From NCBI RefSeq assembly GCF_020736365.1, contig NZ_CP085988.1, positions 681,001 to 745,000 of the forward strand: a stretch of 64,000 nt of DNA. Direction: 5' to 3'. Under the pieces are notes generated by a model, which saw only the letters and a list, made by a program, of their open reading frames with translations, was not told where the DNA came from and did not search any database. A program made the position numbers and the translations under genes. The DNA comes from Clostridium sp. M62/1. Its GTDB lineage: Bacteria; Bacillota; Clostridia; Lachnospirales; Lachnospiraceae. The stretch's first letter is position 1; each line of letters starts with the position of its first letter. Shown here piece after piece: positions 62,592 through 64,000 of this stretch.

Positions 62592-62690
62592 CTACATTCT
62601 GGAAAGCAGGAGAAGCAGACCAGAAACCACGATAAGCAACTCCGCTATCCGAAAAGCCAGAACCGAAACTGAAACACATAACCGTTTCAT
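62592..62690 (-). CDS. Small hydrophobic peptide
   Basis: The 32-residue peptide starts 8 bases after GGAGG. A basic N-terminus is followed by a single membrane helix (IAELLIVVSGLLLLLSRM). It may be a membrane-active peptide or toxin. Its start codon touches the plus-strand promoter at 62690. Confidence 0.4.
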   Translation of the reverse strand: MKRLCVSVSVLAFRIAELLIVVSGLLLLLSRM

Positions 62691-62719
62691 TGACAAGACC
62701 TCCAATCGTGTGGTATATT
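62690..62719 (+). promoter_or_regulatory. Plus-strand promoter of the antisense RNA
   Basis: TTGACA (62690-62695), an 18-base spacer and TATATT (62714-62719) form a strong promoter reading into the opposite strand of the gene at 62764-62883. Confidence 0.65.
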
Positions 62720-62725
62720 TTGAGA

Positions 62726-62860
62726 AGCAAGGGAGAGAGGTGGACCCCTCCCCCAAGCCATCATCATAAGATGATGAATCGGATAACCGCTACGAGCGTT
62801 CCGATTTCCAATGCAAGCTGAGTAAGGGCTCGAACAACTTTACTCAGCTTATTTATTTTA
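62726..62860 (+). ncRNA. Antisense RNA, candidate type I antitoxin
   Basis: It runs from the promoter at 62690 to a terminator whose stem AAGCTGAGTAA (62815-62825) pairs with TTACTCAGCTT (62840-62850), followed by ATTTATTTTA. A CATCATC-ATAA-GATGATG hairpin (62759-62776) lies inside. It is complementary to most of the minus-strand 39-codon gene. Confidence 0.5.
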
Positions 62861-62883
62861 GAAACCAAATCATCCAAATTCAT
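62764..62883 (-). CDS. Small amphipathic/hydrophobic peptide, candidate type I toxin
   Basis: The 39-residue peptide starts 8 bases after AAAGGAGG. Its N-terminus is charged (MNLDDLVSKINKLSK) and the last 20 residues form a hydrophobic helix (LEIGTLVAVIRFIIL). It has its own promoter and an overlapping antisense RNA, as in type I toxin-antitoxin loci. No known toxin family is recognised. Confidence 0.5.
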   Translation of the reverse strand: MNLDDLVSKINKLSKVVRALTQLALEIGTLVAVIRFIIL

Positions 62884-62915
62884 CGGATGCACCTCCTTTC
62901 CTTTAGGTTGTCTGT

Positions 62916-62944
62916 ATATTACCTTGGGTTGCGGAGGTATTCAA
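62916..62944 (-). promoter_or_regulatory. Minus-strand promoter of the small peptide gene
   Basis: On the minus strand, TTGAAT (62944-62939) and TAATAT (62921-62916) have a 17-base spacer, giving a leader of about 25 bases before the ATG. Confidence 0.6.
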
Positions 62945-63036
62945 GTCTTTTATAACCCATAAATTCAACAAAAATATAACCATAAAAGCACCACTTCTTT
63001 GTTGGTATCTTATCCTTATTTATAAGTGTTTTGTTA

Positions 63037-63065
63037 TTGAAATTTATAACTTTAACACCGATAAT
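63037..63065 (+). promoter_or_regulatory. Possible promoter of the IS30-type transposase
   Basis: TTGAAA (63037-63042), 17 bases, GATAAT (63060-63065), about 28 bases before the start codon; the surrounding 62945-63092 is AT-rich. Confidence 0.45.
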
Positions 63066-63092
63066 AGTAGAAAGAGACAAGGAGGTGCTGCC

Positions 63093-64000
63093 ATGCGCAG
63101 ATTTAAACAGTTATCCAGAGCCGACAGGCTGAAATTAGAAGCACTGCTGAAAGCAGGACACGGCAAACAGGAAATCGCTGACCAGATAGGAGTCCATGTC
63201 AGCACCATATACCGTGAGATAAAGAGAGGAACATACACACATACCAATTCAGATCTGACAGAGGAAGAACGGTACTCCCCAGACATCGCAGAGGATAAGT
63301 ATCAACAGAACCTGCGAGATAAGGGTCCAGACCTTAAGATAGGCAAAGACCACAGACTGGCAGAGTACATAGAAACAAAGATAGCAGAGGACGGATACTC
63401 GCCCGGAGCAGTCCTCGGAGAAATTAAAGCCAAGGGGTTGGAGTTTGAAACAGAGATTAGCAAGCCGACCCTTTACAGTTACATCGACAAGGGGATATTC
63501 CTCACAATCACAAATAAGGAACTCCCAGTAAAAGGCAGACGGAAAAAGAAGAATAAGAAAGTCCGCAGGCAGGCGAGAGCCAACGCAGGTACAAGCATAG
63601 AGAAGCGGCCAGAGGACATCGACACCAGAGAGGAATTCGGACACTGGGAGATGGACACAGTGGTAGGCAAGAGAGGGGAAAGTAAACACAGCCTTCTGGT
63701 ACTGACAGAGAGAAAGACCAGGAACGAACTCATATACCTTTTATATGAGCACACGACTGAGCAGGTCTGCAAGCGACTGGATCAGTTAGAAGCGGAATGG
63801 GGAGAGCGATTCGGGCAGGTGTTCAAGACCATAACCGTGGACAATGGCTCGGAGTTCGCTGACTGGGAGGGAATGCAGCAGTCGGCAGCAGATGAGTCCG
63901 AAAAGAGAGTGACCGTGTTCTACTGCCACCCATACTGCTCCTTTGAGCGTGGCAGCAACGAAAACCAGAACCGACTGGTGCGCAGGAAGATACCAAAGGG
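63093..64000 (+). CDS. IS30-family DDE transposase, cut by the window end
   Basis: 302 residues are visible. An N-terminal HTH (residues 5-45, IGVHVSTIYREIKRG) precedes the rve-type catalytic core with Asp188 (HWEMDTVVGKRG), Asp250 (TVDNGSEFAD) and Glu285 (SFERGSNENQNR), a DD(34)E spacing typical of IS30. Start behind AAGGAGGTGCTGCC. Codon use matches the phage. It is either an insertion sequence in the prophage or the phage's own integration enzyme; flanks to the right are needed. Confidence 0.9.
   Translation, partial: MRRFKQLSRADRLKLEALLKAGHGKQEIADQIGVHVSTIYREIKRGTYTHTNSDLTEEERYSPDIAEDKYQQNLRDKGPDLKIGKDHRLAEYIETKIAEDGYSPGAVLGEIKAKGLEFETEISKPTLYSYIDKGIFLTITNKELPVKGRRKKKNKKVRRQARANAGTSIEKRPEDIDTREEFGHWEMDTVVGKRGESKHSLLVLTERKTRNELIYLLYEHTTEQVCKRLDQLEAEWGERFGQVFKTITVDNGSEFADWEGMQQSAADESEKRVTVFYCHPYCSFERGSNENQNRLVRRKIPK

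Larger units (their letters stand above)
14398..64000 (+). mobile_element. Temperate contractile-tailed prophage, left end and body
   Basis: A near-continuous plus-strand array carries replication, packaging, capsid, P2-like contractile tail, lysis and lysogeny genes. Codon choice (many GCA, GGA and AGA codons) differs from the host genes before 13.9 kb. Sheath, tube and baseplate genes show a myovirus. The left limit is approximate and the right end is outside the window. No tyrosine or serine integrase is seen; an IS30-type transposase lies at the right. Confidence 0.93.

Noticed and set aside
61937..62769. Plus-strand ORFs of 159 and 99 codons over the lysogeny region
   Set aside because: They oppose better-supported minus-strand genes and lack ribosome sites.

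Overview
The window joins about 14 kb of conserved Firmicutes chromosome to about 49.6 kb of a contractile-tailed prophage whose right end lies beyond the window. The host is most likely a Lachnospiraceae (Clostridia) species; the genus cannot be fixed from this sequence. Support: the gene order dnaX-ybaB-recR next to a large-form SRP RNA, a DUF6128-type protein, an NrdG-type activase, strong AGGAGG ribosome sites and TTGACA/TATAAT promoters.

Host part (1-14.0 kb): the 3' end of a GH13 alpha-glucanase/glucosidase, tRNA-Tyr and tRNA-Leu, a DUF6128-like protein, an NrdG-type radical-SAM activase on the minus strand, a cluster of palindromic repeats, tadA, SRP RNA (ffs), a 6-phosphofructokinase, dnaX, ybaB/ebfC, recR, a long TPR/coiled-coil protein, a Cof-type HAD phosphatase and a CvpA-like membrane protein that ends in a terminator.

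Prophage part (14.4-64 kb) is almost entirely on the plus strand. (a) An early leader with a consensus promoter, a structured RNA and two tandem terminators precedes the early genes, which include a stand-alone IS30-type HTH protein, a SleB-like hydrolase, a SNF2 helicase split by a cassette carrying a cytosine methyltransferase, a GHKL ATPase, an MT-A70 methylase, an SSB-like protein and a primase-helicase. (b) A 440 bp iteron-like region (28.05-28.49 kb) follows. (c) Many small middle genes, a VRR-NUC nuclease and an ArpU/DUF1492-like late regulator come next, then a cargo gene whose promoter spacer contains a G10 tract. (d) A 750 bp non-coding block containing 136 bases without T sits before a ParB-methylase, terminase, portal, protease and capsid genes. 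(e) A P2-like contractile tail module (sheath, tube, -1 frameshift chaperone, tape measure, gpX, D, V, U, W, J, I) leads to a fibre gene diversified by a diversity-generating retroelement (DGR: VR, TR and reverse transcriptase are all present). (f) Holin and GH25 endolysin form the lysis module, followed by an independent small RNA. (g) A minus-strand lysogeny/micro-ORF region includes an XRE regulator, 14-bp operator-like repeats and a candidate type I toxin-antitoxin pair. (h) An IS30-family DDE transposase is cut by the window end and may replace an integrase, since no tyrosine or serine integrase is visible.

Read together, the element is a temperate myovirus with several possible variability mechanisms: DGR-driven receptor-binding variation, two long G tracts that could phase-vary a methyltransferase and a cargo-gene promoter, and three DNA methyltransferases without partner nucleases. 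Functions are assigned by motif recognition only; no database search was run.
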